Origin: Motiliproteus sp036961355
GTDB lineage: Bacteria; Pseudomonadota; Gammaproteobacteria; Pseudomonadales; Balneatricaceae
DNA: 64,000 nucleotides
Direction of reading: 5' to 3'
Assembly (NCBI GenBank): GCA_036961355.1
Contig: JBALVL010000008.1
Coordinates: 62,001 to 126,000, forward strand
The position numbers were made by a program, and so were the translations under genes. Positions 1 through 9,496 of this stretch are shown here, piece by piece; positions within the stretch are counted from its first letter, which is position 1; every line of letters begins with the position of its first letter. A model generated the notes under the pieces. That model made no database searches. It saw only the letters and a program-made list of their open reading frames with translations, and had not been told where the DNA came from.

Positions 1-1
1 T

Positions 2-253
2 CCATTGAGTCGAGATGATATGTACCAGATGCTCAAAAACAATAGGATATATGCGCGGCGATACTTTTATCCATTAATATCAGATTTTCCGATGTACCGG
101 GACTTACCCTCTGCAAATTTATCTAACCTTAGATTTGCTGCAGATGCTTCCGCTAAAATTTTGTGTTTACCAATTTATCCTGATTTAGAATTATCGGAAC
201 AGCAGCGTGTAATTAACTTGATAAAAGGGGCTAGGAATGGCGATGCTGAGTAG
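2..253 (+). CDS. Sugar aminotransferase, DegT/DnrJ/EryC1/StrS family (C-terminal part)
   Basis: The reading frame is open from the left edge, so only the last 83 residues are visible and the true start lies outside the window. The fragment contains NIYARRYFYPLISDFPMY and, near the end, LCLPIYPDL. Both are typical of the C-terminus of PLP-dependent DegT/DnrJ/EryC1/StrS enzymes, which aminate nucleotide-linked keto-sugars. The PLP lysine is not in view. The next gene starts inside its last codons (237), so the two are probably translated together. A 4-amino sugar made here would fit the Fuc4NAc-transferase-like gene at 1050. Family assignment is fairly secure; the exact substrate is unknown. 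Confidence 0.75.
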   Translation, partial: PLSRDDMYQMLKNNRIYARRYFYPLISDFPMYRDLPSANLSNLRFAADASAKILCLPIYPDLELSEQQRVINLIKGARNGDAE

Positions 254-803
254 GGATGAAATTAGCCGTATGGGCTTCGCATCGATTGGTGATAATACAC
301 AAATTTCTGATCGAGCGTCATTCTACGGTATGTCTAGGATCTCTTTAGGCAATCATGTTCGTATTGATGATTTTTGTGTTCTAGCCGCTGGAGATAAAGG
401 TATTAGGCTGGGCAATTATGTACATATCGCTGTAGGTTCGTCTTTGATTGGGGCAGGTAGAATTACACTTTGTGATTTTAGTGGCCTTTCCTCGCGAGTG
501 TCTATCTACTCTAGTAGTGATGACTACTCAGGCTTAGCTATGACAAATCCCACTGTGGCAACTGAATTTACGGGAGTAACCAGCGCCGATGTATTGCTTG
601 GCAAACATGTCATAGTGGGCAGTGGTAGTATTATTCTTCCTGGAATCACGTTGGAGGAAGGGGTGGCTATAGGTGCTCTTAGTCTAGTTAATCGTAACTG
701 CAAAGAATTTGGCATTTATACGGGTAACCCCGTAAGGCGTGTTAAGGAGAGGAAGCGAGATTTACTGGAGTTAGAACAGTTGTTTATAGCAAGTAAGGAG
801 TGA
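237..803 (+). CDS. Hexapeptide-repeat (left-handed beta-helix) O/N-acyltransferase
   Basis: A 188-residue protein built mostly of imperfect hexapeptide repeats ([LIV]-G-x4), for example ISLGNHVRID, IRLGNYVHIA and VLLGKHVIVGSGSII. This is the fold of acetyl-CoA-dependent sugar and amino-sugar acyltransferases such as the WbbJ and maltose acetyltransferase families. The C-terminus has the common GNPVRRVKER ending. The ATG at 237 lies inside the aminotransferase gene with an AAAAGGGG stretch just upstream. It probably acetylates the amino sugar made by the preceding enzyme; donor and acceptor cannot be read from the sequence. Confidence 0.8.
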   Translation: MAMLSRDEISRMGFASIGDNTQISDRASFYGMSRISLGNHVRIDDFCVLAAGDKGIRLGNYVHIAVGSSLIGAGRITLCDFSGLSSRVSIYSSSDDYSGLAMTNPTVATEFTGVTSADVLLGKHVIVGSGSIILPGITLEEGVAIGALSLVNRNCKEFGIYTGNPVRRVKERKRDLLELEQLFIASKE

Positions 804-1049
804 TGGGCTTCATAAAATTGACCTCAATATTGTGATACGAAACTTAAAGTGCACAGCCATTTAATAGAGTTTTTTTATTCCTGCTTCCAATTCAAGGCTC
901 GGTATGGTTTGTTAGAAATGGTCATTTTTAATATTTTTTTACATTACAAGTATAGAACCTACTAGATATCGCTGCCGCTGGGTTCCTGAATGCCAGTCAT
1001 CAACAGTTGTCGGTAGTACAATATACCGCTTGGGCTTAGCCGGTCGGGT

Positions 1050-2258
1050 ATGGATTTATTAAGTCATATGAAAAAAAATATCTCAAATGAAAGAACCGCT
1101 TCGCAATTTATTGTTCATGTCACCGTTGATGAAAAATTCATCGATATGGCCTTGCGTGAATTTGAAGCGGTAGCACCTGGTATAAATAGATCGATTATTT
1201 TGGGAAATAAACGACAACTTCGCTACGTCAAGAGCGAAGTTCTTGAATTTCATACAATTAAGTCCGCTAAAGCGCTGGTTAGATCTACCAAATGTGGTGC
1301 TGTTATTTTTCATTCATTGAACGACTTAACGTTGCTTTCTGACATCCCTAAAGATAAAAAGGTTATATGGTTAGGCTGGGGCTACGATTATTATGACCGT
1401 CTGTTGGTGAGTGCCTATCCACAAGGACTTTTTCTGCCCAAAACTCGCGAGTTGTCAGAGAGTCGGCCTAAACCACCGCTAGCACTAACTATGCTGAGAA
1501 AATATAAGTCGATCGCTAAGCTGCTGCTTGGAAGAAAAACGATTTATCATCCTAAGTTACTTGAACGGGTTGATGTTTTTTCTCCGGTTATTGATGTAGA
1601 GCATCAAATGGCGTGTAATCTTAACTCCTGGTTTAAATCACAGTATGTTACATGGAATTACGGTACAGTTGAGGATGATTTAAGTTCAAATAACCTAGAA
1701 TATAAACCCGTTGGTAATAATATACTCGTGGGGAACAGTGCCTCATTTGAGAATAATCATCTCGAAGTATTTGATAATCTGGAACGCTGTGTAGATTTAA
1801 CGGGTCGAAAAATTATCGTTCCACTCAGTTATGGTGATGATTGGTACAAAGAACAGTTGATTACTGTGGGGCGAGAAATGTTTGGTGATAAATTTGTTCC
1901 ACTGACACGATTTATGGATAAAGATGCTTACCTTGAGATCCTGCAAAGCTGTGGTCATTCGTTTATGAATCACCTGCGGCAACAAGCGCTGGGTAATATT
2001 TGCATCATGATGCTTAAGGGTTCAAATATATACATGAGTTCCGCCAGTCCGTTGTATCGCTGGTTTCTTGATCGTGGTGCAGTGATTCAGTCTATTGATG
2101 CGCGGGCTACTGCGAGTGTCACAGGAGAAATTTCACTGGCGCCACTGTCCAGTGTTGACCAGATAAATAATATTCAGGTGATTAAAGCGCACTGGGGGCG
2201 AGATATTCAGCGGATCAGGACACGTCAATTAGTGGATGTTGCTATGGGTTCTGTTTAA
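1050..2258 (+). CDS. WecF-like 4-acetamido-4,6-dideoxygalactose (Fuc4NAc) transferase family glycosyltransferase
   Basis: A 402-residue protein resembling TDP-Fuc4NAc:lipid II Fuc4NAc transferase (WecF, Fuc4NAc_transf family). Recognisable stretches are VIWLGWGYDYY, ILVGNSASFENNH, the IIVPLSYGDDWY core and the FMNHLRQQALGN segment. In enterobacterial common antigen synthesis WecF adds Fuc4NAc to a lipid-linked disaccharide at the inner face of the membrane. Here it sits in an unrelated-looking polysaccharide cluster, so the product is probably an O-antigen or exopolysaccharide repeat unit. The gene is AT-rich (21 G/C in the 60 bases 1081-1140), unlike the rest of the window. A second ATG at 1068 is an alternative start. 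Confidence 0.72.
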   Translation: MDLLSHMKKNISNERTASQFIVHVTVDEKFIDMALREFEAVAPGINRSIILGNKRQLRYVKSEVLEFHTIKSAKALVRSTKCGAVIFHSLNDLTLLSDIPKDKKVIWLGWGYDYYDRLLVSAYPQGLFLPKTRELSESRPKPPLALTMLRKYKSIAKLLLGRKTIYHPKLLERVDVFSPVIDVEHQMACNLNSWFKSQYVTWNYGTVEDDLSSNNLEYKPVGNNILVGNSASFENNHLEVFDNLERCVDLTGRKIIVPLSYGDDWYKEQLITVGREMFGDKFVPLTRFMDKDAYLEILQSCGHSFMNHLRQQALGNICIMMLKGSNIYMSSASPLYRWFLDRGAVIQSIDARATASVTGEISLAPLSSVDQINNIQVIKAHWGRDIQRIRTRQLVDVAMGSV

Positions 2259-2270
2259 AGAGATTGAAAA

Positions 2271-2960
2271 ATGATTAGCCAAAATCATAGTAACCGCCAC
2301 GCCTACAACTGGCTTGCCTATCAAATCAGTGATCATTTTCTAGAAAAATTCATCTCCCACTATCGGGGAAACCTCTACGATCTAGGTGCAGGGGAATCCC
2401 CTTACAAAGATTTCTTCTTACAGCATGCCGATAAATATATCGGTGTAGATTGGGTCGGTAGTTTTCATGACACTAACGCTGACATTGTCGCAGATCTAAA
2501 TAAGCCATTACCTATCGAGCAACAAGTTGCTGATACGGTGGTATCACTGTCTGTTATGGAGCACCTTTACGAACCGCAAACCATGCTCAACGAAGCATTT
2601 CGTATCTTGAAACCTGGGGGGCGGATGGTGCTACAAGTGCCGTGGCAGTGGTGGATACATGAAGCACCATATGACTACTTTCGCTACACACCCTATGGCT
2701 TAAAATACCTGTTTGGTAAGGCTGGTTTTGTCGATATCGAAGTCGAACCACAGTCTGGATTTTTTACCATGTGGTTGTTGAAATTCAACTATTTCAGTTT
2801 GCGCTTTATGCGTGGCCCAAGACCACTACGTTGGGCTATCAAAGCCGCATTGCTACCGATCTGGTACTTCAACCAAAAAGCCGCGCCATACCTAGACAAA
2901 TTTGATAAACAATGGGCGGCGGAAACTACAGGCTATTTTGTGACGGCGCGTAAGCCTTGA
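2271..2960 (+). CDS. Class I SAM-dependent methyltransferase (type 11-like)
   Basis: A 229-residue protein with the SAM-binding motif I DLGAGESPY (about residues 37-45). An acidic end of strand 2 follows (YIGVDW), then the post-motif VVSLSVMEHLYEP and the ALRILKPGG-type motif (AFRILKPGGRMVLQVP). This is the usual layout of Methyltransf_11 proteins in polysaccharide clusters, which often methylate a sugar or terminate a chain. It begins 12 bases after the previous stop with an AAAGAGAT ribosome-binding site. The following flippase start overlaps its stop. The acceptor is not predictable. Confidence 0.8.
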   Translation: MISQNHSNRHAYNWLAYQISDHFLEKFISHYRGNLYDLGAGESPYKDFFLQHADKYIGVDWVGSFHDTNADIVADLNKPLPIEQQVADTVVSLSVMEHLYEPQTMLNEAFRILKPGGRMVLQVPWQWWIHEAPYDYFRYTPYGLKYLFGKAGFVDIEVEPQSGFFTMWLLKFNYFSLRFMRGPRPLRWAIKAALLPIWYFNQKAAPYLDKFDKQWAAETTGYFVTARKP

Positions 2961-4396
2961 GTCTTAAATACCAAGTTTTTTCAGCCGTACGCTGGACGAC
3001 GGCAGCTTCAGGCGTACGAACGCTAATTCAGCTAGCGCAGGTGGCTTTGCTGGCGCGGTTGCTGACGCCTGCCGATTATGGGCTGATGGCCATGGTGGCC
3101 GTAGTTCTGGGTTTCTCTAGCATTCTCTCCGACATGGGCGTTAGTAGCGCGTATGTGCAGCGCCAATACGTCACCGAGCGAGAACGTTCGAGTCTGTTTT
3201 GGCTGAATGTGATTCTGAGTGGCGTGCTGACTCTGCTGTTAGTGACGCTCAGTCCGGTAGTAGCGAATTGGTTTAGTGACGAGAGGCTGACGCCGCTGCT
3301 GATGTTGTCATCTAGTATCTTTATCATCAGCGCTTTGGGGCAACAGGTGCGTATAAATGCCGAGAAGGCTCTAAATTTTCGCCCCCTGGTGGTGCTGGAA
3401 GTGGGGGCTTCGCTATTGGGCTTTGCTGCCGCTGTTATCACCGCTGTGGCTGGCTGGGGTGTGTATGCTTTGATTATGGGCGCCATAGTGACCGCCTTCA
3501 GCAGTACTGTGCTGGCATGGTTGTGTTTGGCAGATGGATGGCGGCCGCTATGGCGCTTTCAGTTGATTGAAATTCGTAGTTACCTGGGTTTTGGTGGCTC
3601 ATTGGTTGCTAATAACTTGGTAAATGAGGTTAATCGCAGCATCGATCTATTGCTGGGCGGGCGCATGCTTGGGGCTGTAGCGCTTGGACTGTATAGTCTG
3701 CCTAGGCAGTTAGTATTTCAAATTCAAGGGATTGTGAACCCTGTTGTCACTCGTGTCGGGTTCCCGCTGATAGCACAGGTGCAAACCGACATAATCCAAG
3801 TACGCTCGATATATCTTAAAATACTTAATATGACTGCCGCTGTAAATGCCCCACTATATGTCGGAATAGCCTTTTTCTCGCCTGAGGTGATCAGTATCGT
3901 GCTCGGTAATCAGTGGTTGGCGGCTGTTGACCTGCTGAGCTTGCTTGCTATATGGGGAGGGTTGCGCTCCACAGGCAACCCGGTAGGCAGTCTGCTTTTA
4001 GGGATGGGGCGTGCAGACTTGTCGCTCAAATGGAATCTCGCGATGTTGTTGATTGTGCCTCCGGTATTGTGGGGGGGGGCGCAGTTTGGCACCCTGGGGC
4101 TTGCTTGGGCACTGTTGGGGTTTTCTGTAGTGATGTTTGTACCGGGTTGGTATATTTTAGTTCGGCCTCTTTGCAAGGTGGGGCTGGTGGAGTATACGCT
4201 GGTGACACTGCGGCCATTTTTGCTTGCGGTAGTGAGTGTTGTTCCTGCTTATGGGGTGGCCAATCAGTTTGACGGTGCTGTTGCGCGATTAATCGTTGGC
4301 GTACTTGTAGCTGCACCGCTTTATTTGGTAGTGAGCTACAAAGCGAATAGGGAATGGTTTGACGCTATGCAGAGGCTGGTAAGGTTTGGTGCATGA
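2957..4396 (+). CDS. Wzx/WzxC-like polysaccharide flippase (MOP superfamily)
   Basis: A 479-residue, very hydrophobic protein with about 12-14 predicted membrane segments. The N-terminal pattern (ARLLTPADYGLMAMV, then SDMGVSSAYVQRQ) is typical of the WzxC/RfbX polysaccharide transporters. These move undecaprenyl-linked repeat units across the inner membrane. The start is a TTG at 2957 that overlaps the stop of the methyltransferase (TTGA), which suggests coupled translation. The presence of a flippase implies a Wzx/Wzy-type pathway for this cluster; no polymerase is seen in the visible part. Confidence 0.85.
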   Translation: MSLKYQVFSAVRWTTAASGVRTLIQLAQVALLARLLTPADYGLMAMVAVVLGFSSILSDMGVSSAYVQRQYVTERERSSLFWLNVILSGVLTLLLVTLSPVVANWFSDERLTPLLMLSSSIFIISALGQQVRINAEKALNFRPLVVLEVGASLLGFAAAVITAVAGWGVYALIMGAIVTAFSSTVLAWLCLADGWRPLWRFQLIEIRSYLGFGGSLVANNLVNEVNRSIDLLLGGRMLGAVALGLYSLPRQLVFQIQGIVNPVVTRVGFPLIAQVQTDIIQVRSIYLKILNMTAAVNAPLYVGIAFFSPEVISIVLGNQWLAAVDLLSLLAIWGGLRSTGNPVGSLLLGMGRADLSLKWNLAMLLIVPPVLWGGAQFGTLGLAWALLGFSVVMFVPGWYILVRPLCKVGLVEYTLVTLRPFLLAVVSVVPAYGVANQFDGAVARLIVGVLVAAPLYLVVSYKANREWFDAMQRLVRFGA

Positions 4397-5618
4397 ACGT
4401 AATACCGAACCTGAATGGATGACTGTTAAATTGACCACTTTAAAAAAAGCACTAATTATCTCTTCCCTTGATTGGGAGTCTCCGATCCGCGTTGGTACAC
4501 ACCATATCGCAAAAACGCTGGTAGATAAGGGGTGGCAGGTCGGCTTCCTTTCTTTTCCTATCAGCCCTTTTCACCGTTTAGCTAAGAATCAAGAGGAGTA
4601 TCAGCGTCGTTGTGGGCTTAACTTTGGGGGCGAGGGTGTATATAGACTCAATGACAGCCTGTGGACGCTGGTTCCTTGGGCTCTCGCGGTTCCGCGCAAA
4701 GAGGTGCCGTTTAATTCAAGTTGGATGTTTCGCCATTGGTATCGGCTATCTCACCAAGCGTTGCTTGAGCGTGTTTGTGAGGCAGGTTTTGGTGATGTCG
4801 ATCTCTTGTACTTCGACAACCCTTACCAAAATTTCTGGCTTGATAAAATAAATTACAATAAATCGGTACTCCGCATTGCTGATGCGAATCATGGTTTCGA
4901 TCATTTCTGCCGTCAAGCCGAGTCATTCGAGAGAGAGTTAGCGAACCGCGTTGACCTGGTTGTCTGTTCTTCAACGGGAGTCTGCCAGCAAGTTCGAGCT
5001 TGGACTACATCAGATGTTCGCTTCATGCCTAATGGTGTTGACCTTGACCGATTTTCGATTGCAGACCAATCCCTCCCTGCGGATTTGACGTCGATTCCTC
5101 AACCTATAGTTTTATATGTAGGTTCGGTCAATTACTGGTTTAATTTTACGCTTGTACAACGGTGTGCTCAGCGAATGGCAGATGTGTCTTTTGTGATTGT
5201 TGGCCCCTGTCTTGATGTGCCAGAAGAGTTAAATAGACTTGAAAATGTGCACTTTCTTGGGCGTAAAAACCATGCCGAATTGGCAGCCTACCTTGGTAGT
5301 GCGGATGTTGGGATCATACCTTTCGATTATGATGGCTACCCTGACCTCGTCAATAGCATCAATCCATTAAAACTCTATGAATACCTAGCTTGCGGTTTGC
5401 CTGTGGTGTCGGTGGCATGGAGAGAGTTGAAGCTGATCAACCCTCCCATTTTATATGCCAATGACTCGAATGAATTCATTGACGCGCTTAGTCATGTATT
5501 GGCTACAGAGCATGATCCTGCAGAAGGATTGAAATTCGTGGCTAGTAAAGGTTGGGGCAGTATTATCGATGAGTTGTTGTCTATGCTAAATCTTTCATTG
5601 GAAAATCAGTCGAGATGA
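4389..5618 (+). CDS. Glycosyltransferase, GT4/TuaH-like
   Basis: About 409 residues with a GT-B fold pattern. The N-terminus has ALIISSLDWESPIRVGTHH. The C-terminal half has the donor-binding region VLYVGSVNYWFNF, then VHFLGRKNHAELAAYLGSADVGIIPF and SINPLKLYEYLACGLPVV. The last segment contains the E-x-x-A-G-P-like motif of retaining GT4 enzymes. It resembles TuaH-type transferases. The start is uncertain: GTG 4389 overlaps the flippase stop, while ATG 4419 is internal and lacks a good ribosome-binding site. The end overlaps the next gene by ATGA. Confidence 0.8.
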   Translation: MHERNTEPEWMTVKLTTLKKALIISSLDWESPIRVGTHHIAKTLVDKGWQVGFLSFPISPFHRLAKNQEEYQRRCGLNFGGEGVYRLNDSLWTLVPWALAVPRKEVPFNSSWMFRHWYRLSHQALLERVCEAGFGDVDLLYFDNPYQNFWLDKINYNKSVLRIADANHGFDHFCRQAESFERELANRVDLVVCSSTGVCQQVRAWTTSDVRFMPNGVDLDRFSIADQSLPADLTSIPQPIVLYVGSVNYWFNFTLVQRCAQRMADVSFVIVGPCLDVPEELNRLENVHFLGRKNHAELAAYLGSADVGIIPFDYDGYPDLVNSINPLKLYEYLACGLPVVSVAWRELKLINPPILYANDSNEFIDALSHVLATEHDPAEGLKFVASKGWGSIIDELLSMLNLSLENQSR

Positions 5619-6733
5619 GTCGTAAACGGGTTGTGCTCAGTGCTGTCGGCCTCAATCAAGGAGGTACATTAACCGTTGCGAAAGAGATCTTTGAGGCCGC
5701 TGATAAAATGAGTTGTTGTCGGTTTATTGGGTTGGTTCATAGTAAAAAACTATACCCACGTTATAACAATATTAAATTGATTGAAGTTTCATCCCCGAAA
5801 GCTAGCTGGTTCTGTCGGCTGTATTTTGAATTTGTCAGCAGTTATCGAATCAGCCAGCGGCTATCCCCTGAAGTTTGGTTTGCTCTGCATGATATAACCT
5901 CACGAGTGAAAGCCAATAGACAGTATGTTTATTGCCATAATCCTACGCCGTTCTATCTCGCAGGTTTGCGAGACCTTATTTTCCAGCCAACAGTTTTTGT
6001 GTTTTCGCTGTTCTACCGTTATCTGTATCGACTTAATATTCGCTCCAATAAGGCGGTTTTTGTTCAGCAATGTCATATACGACAGTATTTTCAGCAGGCA
6101 TATCAGCATCCAAATGTGGTGGTGGCACGCCCACAATCCGTAGAGCCGCTTGCTGATAATTACTCTATACCCTCAACATATTCAGCATCGAATGGTAAAA
6201 ACCTGCAGCTGTTTTATCCGACCTTGCCCAGAACATTTAAGAATATTGAGCTGTTGATTGATGCGGCAAAACTGTTACATCAAAGAGGCTTTCATCGTTT
6301 CGAGATAGCGATAACGGTTTCTGGGAAAGATAGCCTGTACGCTCGTTATTTGGTTTGGTTGGCTAAGGGGGTTGCCGGCATTCGTTTTATTGGACGCTTA
6401 CCCTATTCGCAGGTGATGCAGCAGTATCGGCAGTCTGATGCTTTGGTATTCCCTTCCAAATTAGAGACCTGGGGATTGCCACTAACAGAAGCTAAATCGT
6501 TAAATTTGCCCGTGCTGGCTGCTGACCTTTCTTATGCTAGAGAAACGTTGGGGCAATACGCCAAGGTTCGTTTTTTTGATCCAACCCGTGCTGATGCTTT
6601 GGCCGATCAGATTGAGTCGATGGCGGCGGGCAAGGATTTTCAAGGCTCTGATTTTGTCGTTTCCGGTGATGTGCCTTTAGTTAATGGTTGGGATGAGCTG
6701 GTTGCTTATATCATGCAAGAGGATAAGCCGTGA
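5615..6733 (+). CDS. Glycosyltransferase, GT4 family (GT1-like fold)
   Basis: A 372-residue GT-B glycosyltransferase. The N-terminal glycine-rich segment is GLNQGGTLTVAKEIFEAA. The C-terminal domain has IRFIGRLPYSQVMQQYRQSDALVFPS, then LETWGLPLTEAKSLNLPVLAAD, the region that binds the nucleotide sugar in retaining GT4 enzymes. It overlaps the upstream gene through an ATGA junction and is followed by a GTG/TGA overlap with the next glycosyltransferase. The three genes are therefore almost certainly one transcript. Sugar specificity is unknown. Confidence 0.82.
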   Translation: MSRKRVVLSAVGLNQGGTLTVAKEIFEAADKMSCCRFIGLVHSKKLYPRYNNIKLIEVSSPKASWFCRLYFEFVSSYRISQRLSPEVWFALHDITSRVKANRQYVYCHNPTPFYLAGLRDLIFQPTVFVFSLFYRYLYRLNIRSNKAVFVQQCHIRQYFQQAYQHPNVVVARPQSVEPLADNYSIPSTYSASNGKNLQLFYPTLPRTFKNIELLIDAAKLLHQRGFHRFEIAITVSGKDSLYARYLVWLAKGVAGIRFIGRLPYSQVMQQYRQSDALVFPSKLETWGLPLTEAKSLNLPVLAADLSYARETLGQYAKVRFFDPTRADALADQIESMAAGKDFQGSDFVVSGDVPLVNGWDELVAYIMQEDKP

Positions 6734-7494
6734 CGCTATTTATCTCGGTGGTATCGCACGGCCATGATGAATTGATTAGCGATAATCATCATCTCATGCA
6801 ACTGGCCGGCGACGATTCGGTACAGGTTGTCGTGCGTGATAATTTGGCTTCAGAGCGATTGAAGGCGCTCTGCTTAAGTCGCGGCTACCACTACCTGCCA
6901 GCCAGTTCACCATTAGGCTTTGGTGCCAATAACAATCGGGTGTTTGATTACTGTTGTGAACAGTTGAATGCTCGGGATGGCGATTATTTCTGCCTGCTCA
7001 ATCCCGATCTTGTCATTGAACCTGAGGTGTTGCTTGAGGCTGTAACTGCCGCCGAATTTTCTCAGGAGCGGCTGTGTACGATCAATCTGTTTCAAGATGA
7101 GCAGTTCAGTCAGCCGGATCTCAACATCAAGCGTTTCCCGTCACTACTCGATTTTGCCAAAGGGTTTGTCTTAGGAAAAAATCCGGCGGCCTACGATAAA
7201 TCACAGATAACTGAACCCTGCAGTGTCGATTGGGCCTCCGGCGCTTTTTTGTTATTTAGGGTTGATCTGTATCAACAGCTCGAAGGCTTCGATGAGCGTT
7301 TTTTCATGTATCTCGAAGATGTCGACATCTGCCGTCGCGCTCGTGATCAGTTTGGTGTGGAGCTACGTTATCTCCCTCAGTTTAAAGCGGTCCACCTATG
7401 CCAGCAGGCCAATAAGAGTGTCTTTTCAAAGCACTTCCTCTGGTTTATCACCAGCATGCTGAAGTACTTTGCCAAGCACGGCTGGACTCGCTAA
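6730..7494 (+). CDS. GT2 family glycosyltransferase (rhamnosyltransferase/WbbL-like)
   Basis: A 254-residue GT-A fold enzyme. The N-terminal strand is LFISVVSHGHDELI. A metal-binding stretch YFCLLNPDLVIEPEV follows, then the highly characteristic DWASGAFLLFRVDLY and FDERFFMYLEDVDICRRAR, as in inverting rhamnosyl- and galactofuranosyl-transferases. The GTG start at 6730 overlaps the previous stop. It is the last gene of the polysaccharide cluster; the next gene belongs to fatty-acid metabolism and starts 42 bases later with its own ribosome-binding site. Confidence 0.85.
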   Translation: MTLFISVVSHGHDELISDNHHLMQLAGDDSVQVVVRDNLASERLKALCLSRGYHYLPASSPLGFGANNNRVFDYCCEQLNARDGDYFCLLNPDLVIEPEVLLEAVTAAEFSQERLCTINLFQDEQFSQPDLNIKRFPSLLDFAKGFVLGKNPAAYDKSQITEPCSVDWASGAFLLFRVDLYQQLEGFDERFFMYLEDVDICRRARDQFGVELRYLPQFKAVHLCQQANKSVFSKHFLWFITSMLKYFAKHGWTR

Positions 7495-7536
7495 TCTCAA
7501 CTCATTATAAAAATAACGTCAGGAGCTACTCGCCTT

Positions 7537-9174
7537 ATGAACACAAAAATCCTGCCCGCTGCCGAAGGCGCCCACGCTTACCCCCTGCTGATCAAAAGCC
7601 TGCTGCTTTCCGGCCAGCGCTATTCGCCCGAGCAGGAGATTGTTTACAGTGATATCTCACGTTACAACTACCGGACGTTAAATGAGCGGATTCGACGCTT
7701 GGCAAATCTGCTGGGCGATGCTGGCATTGGTGCCGGTGATACCGTGGCGGTGATGGACTGGGACAGCCATCGTTATCTGGAAGCCTATTTTGCGGTGCCA
7801 ATGATCGGAGCTGTACTTCATCACGTCAACGTCCGGCTTAGCCCGGAACAGATCATTTACACCATGAACCACGCCGAAGATGATCTGTTGCTGGTGCACG
7901 ATGACTTTCTGCCGATGGTCGAACAGGTCGCTTCAGAGCTAAAGACCGTGCGCGGTTATATTCAGCTTAGCGACTCGGCTAAGCCCTCGGTGACCGAGCT
8001 GGAGGTGATGGGGGAGTACGAAGTGATGCTGGAAGCTGCCGCCAGCGAATACGAATTCCCCGATTTCGATGAAAACTCGATCGCGACGACGTTCTACACC
8101 ACCGGTACCACCGGCAACCCCAAAGGAGTGTTTTTCAGCCACCGTCAGCTGGTACTGCACACCCTGGGGATGGCCACCACGCTAGGGTGCCTGGATGGTC
8201 AACCGATGCTGCGCAGCGATGATGTCTACATGCCGATGACGCCAATGTTTCATGTCCATGCCTGGGGTGTTCCGTACGTGGCGACGATGCTTGGGGTGAA
8301 ACAGGTTTACCCAGGGCGTTATGAGCCCAATAAATTGGTTCAGCTTTACCGGGATGAGCAGGTGACGTTCTCGCACGGAGTGCCCACCGTGCTGCAGATG
8401 GTGCTCAACTGTGATGAGGCTAAGACCACCGATCTAACAGGTTGGAAGATGCTGACAGGCGGTGCCGCACCGACCGCGTCGCTGTCACAGCAGATGGCCG
8501 ATCGCGGGATCAATTTTATTACCGCCTACGGAATGTCTGAAACCTGTCCGATCCTGACGGTGGTGAATCTGACCGAGGCCGATCGGGCTATGCCGGCGGC
8601 AGAGCAGACGGCCGCACGGATTCGAACCGGTATGGCGATACCGATGGTCGATCTGCGTATTGTCGATCCGGACGGTAACGAAGTGGTCCACGATGGAGAA
8701 GCGATGGGGGAGGTCGTGGCACGGGCGCCTTGGCTGACCCAAAGCTATCTTAACGAACCGGAGAAAGGTGCTGAATTGTGGGCTAATGGCTGGCTACACA
8801 CCGGTGATGTCGGTTCTATCGACCCGCAAGGTGTGCTGCAGATCAAGGATCGTATCAAGGATGTTATTAAGACCGGTGGTGAGTGGATCTCCACCATTGA
8901 GCTGGAGAACCTGATCAGTAAACACGATGCTGTCGTCGAGGTCGCAGTGGTCGGTATCCCAGATGAGCGTTGGGATGAACGGCCACTGGCTATGGTGGTG
9001 GTAAAAAGCGGCGTCGAGCTCACGGCTTCCGCTATCCAGCAGCACCTGATGGCGTATGTTGAGGCGGGGGCTATCGCTAAATGGGCGATTCCCGAGCGGG
9101 TTGAATTTGTCGATGCCCTGCCCAAGACCAGTGTCGGTAAAATCGATAAAAAGGTGATTCGTACGCTGGTGTAA
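7537..9174 (+). CDS. Medium/long-chain fatty acid--CoA ligase (AMP-forming, AlkK-like)
   Basis: A 545-residue adenylate-forming enzyme that activates a fatty acid to acyl-AMP and then acyl-CoA. The P-loop is TFYTTGTTGNPKGVFFSH (about residues 187-204). TAYGMSETCP is the A5 motif, WLHTGDVG the A7 motif, IKDRIKDVIKTGGEWIS the A8 motif, and the C-terminal lysine lies in LPKTSVGKIDKK. The N-terminal half resembles AlkK/DmdB-type medium-chain ligases more than FadD. The start is ATG 7537 with CAGGAGC upstream. It lies some 3 kb from fadBA on the same strand and presumably feeds beta-oxidation. Confidence 0.88.
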   Translation: MNTKILPAAEGAHAYPLLIKSLLLSGQRYSPEQEIVYSDISRYNYRTLNERIRRLANLLGDAGIGAGDTVAVMDWDSHRYLEAYFAVPMIGAVLHHVNVRLSPEQIIYTMNHAEDDLLLVHDDFLPMVEQVASELKTVRGYIQLSDSAKPSVTELEVMGEYEVMLEAAASEYEFPDFDENSIATTFYTTGTTGNPKGVFFSHRQLVLHTLGMATTLGCLDGQPMLRSDDVYMPMTPMFHVHAWGVPYVATMLGVKQVYPGRYEPNKLVQLYRDEQVTFSHGVPTVLQMVLNCDEAKTTDLTGWKMLTGGAAPTASLSQQMADRGINFITAYGMSETCPILTVVNLTEADRAMPAAEQTAARIRTGMAIPMVDLRIVDPDGNEVVHDGEAMGEVVARAPWLTQSYLNEPEKGAELWANGWLHTGDVGSIDPQGVLQIKDRIKDVIKTGGEWISTIELENLISKHDAVVEVAVVGIPDERWDERPLAMVVVKSGVELTASAIQQHLMAYVEAGAIAKWAIPERVEFVDALPKTSVGKIDKKVIRTLV

Positions 9175-9496
9175 ATGGCTGCGTGTTTTTTTAATTATTG
9201 GCGACTGTTAAGGCGGCCTGCGGCAAACACAGACCGTCTCACCCGACAGTATTCTCGGTACACACGCAATCTTTTTATCAGAAATCATTCGCGTAGGTTT
9301 TAACCCTGCGGAGGTCAAAGCTTGATGAAATGTCGTATTCAGAGCCCTCTAAACAGAGGTCGTTATCAAAACTGTATAAACATCATTGCGGCTTGTTGTG
9401 GTTCGATGCGTATCTTGTCCGTTTCATATTGACCCTATACGCCTTAACGCGTACAACAACAGCCTTATTGTTTGATCGTGGAAGTCATACAAATTT
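9175..9496 (+). other. Intergenic region between acyl-CoA ligase and DNR-like regulator
   Basis: These 322 bases hold no convincing gene. An 86-codon open frame starting at 9330 overlaps the real regulator gene in another frame and has no recognisable features. No clear terminator for the ligase gene was seen. The region presumably contains the regulator's promoter. Confidence 0.5.
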
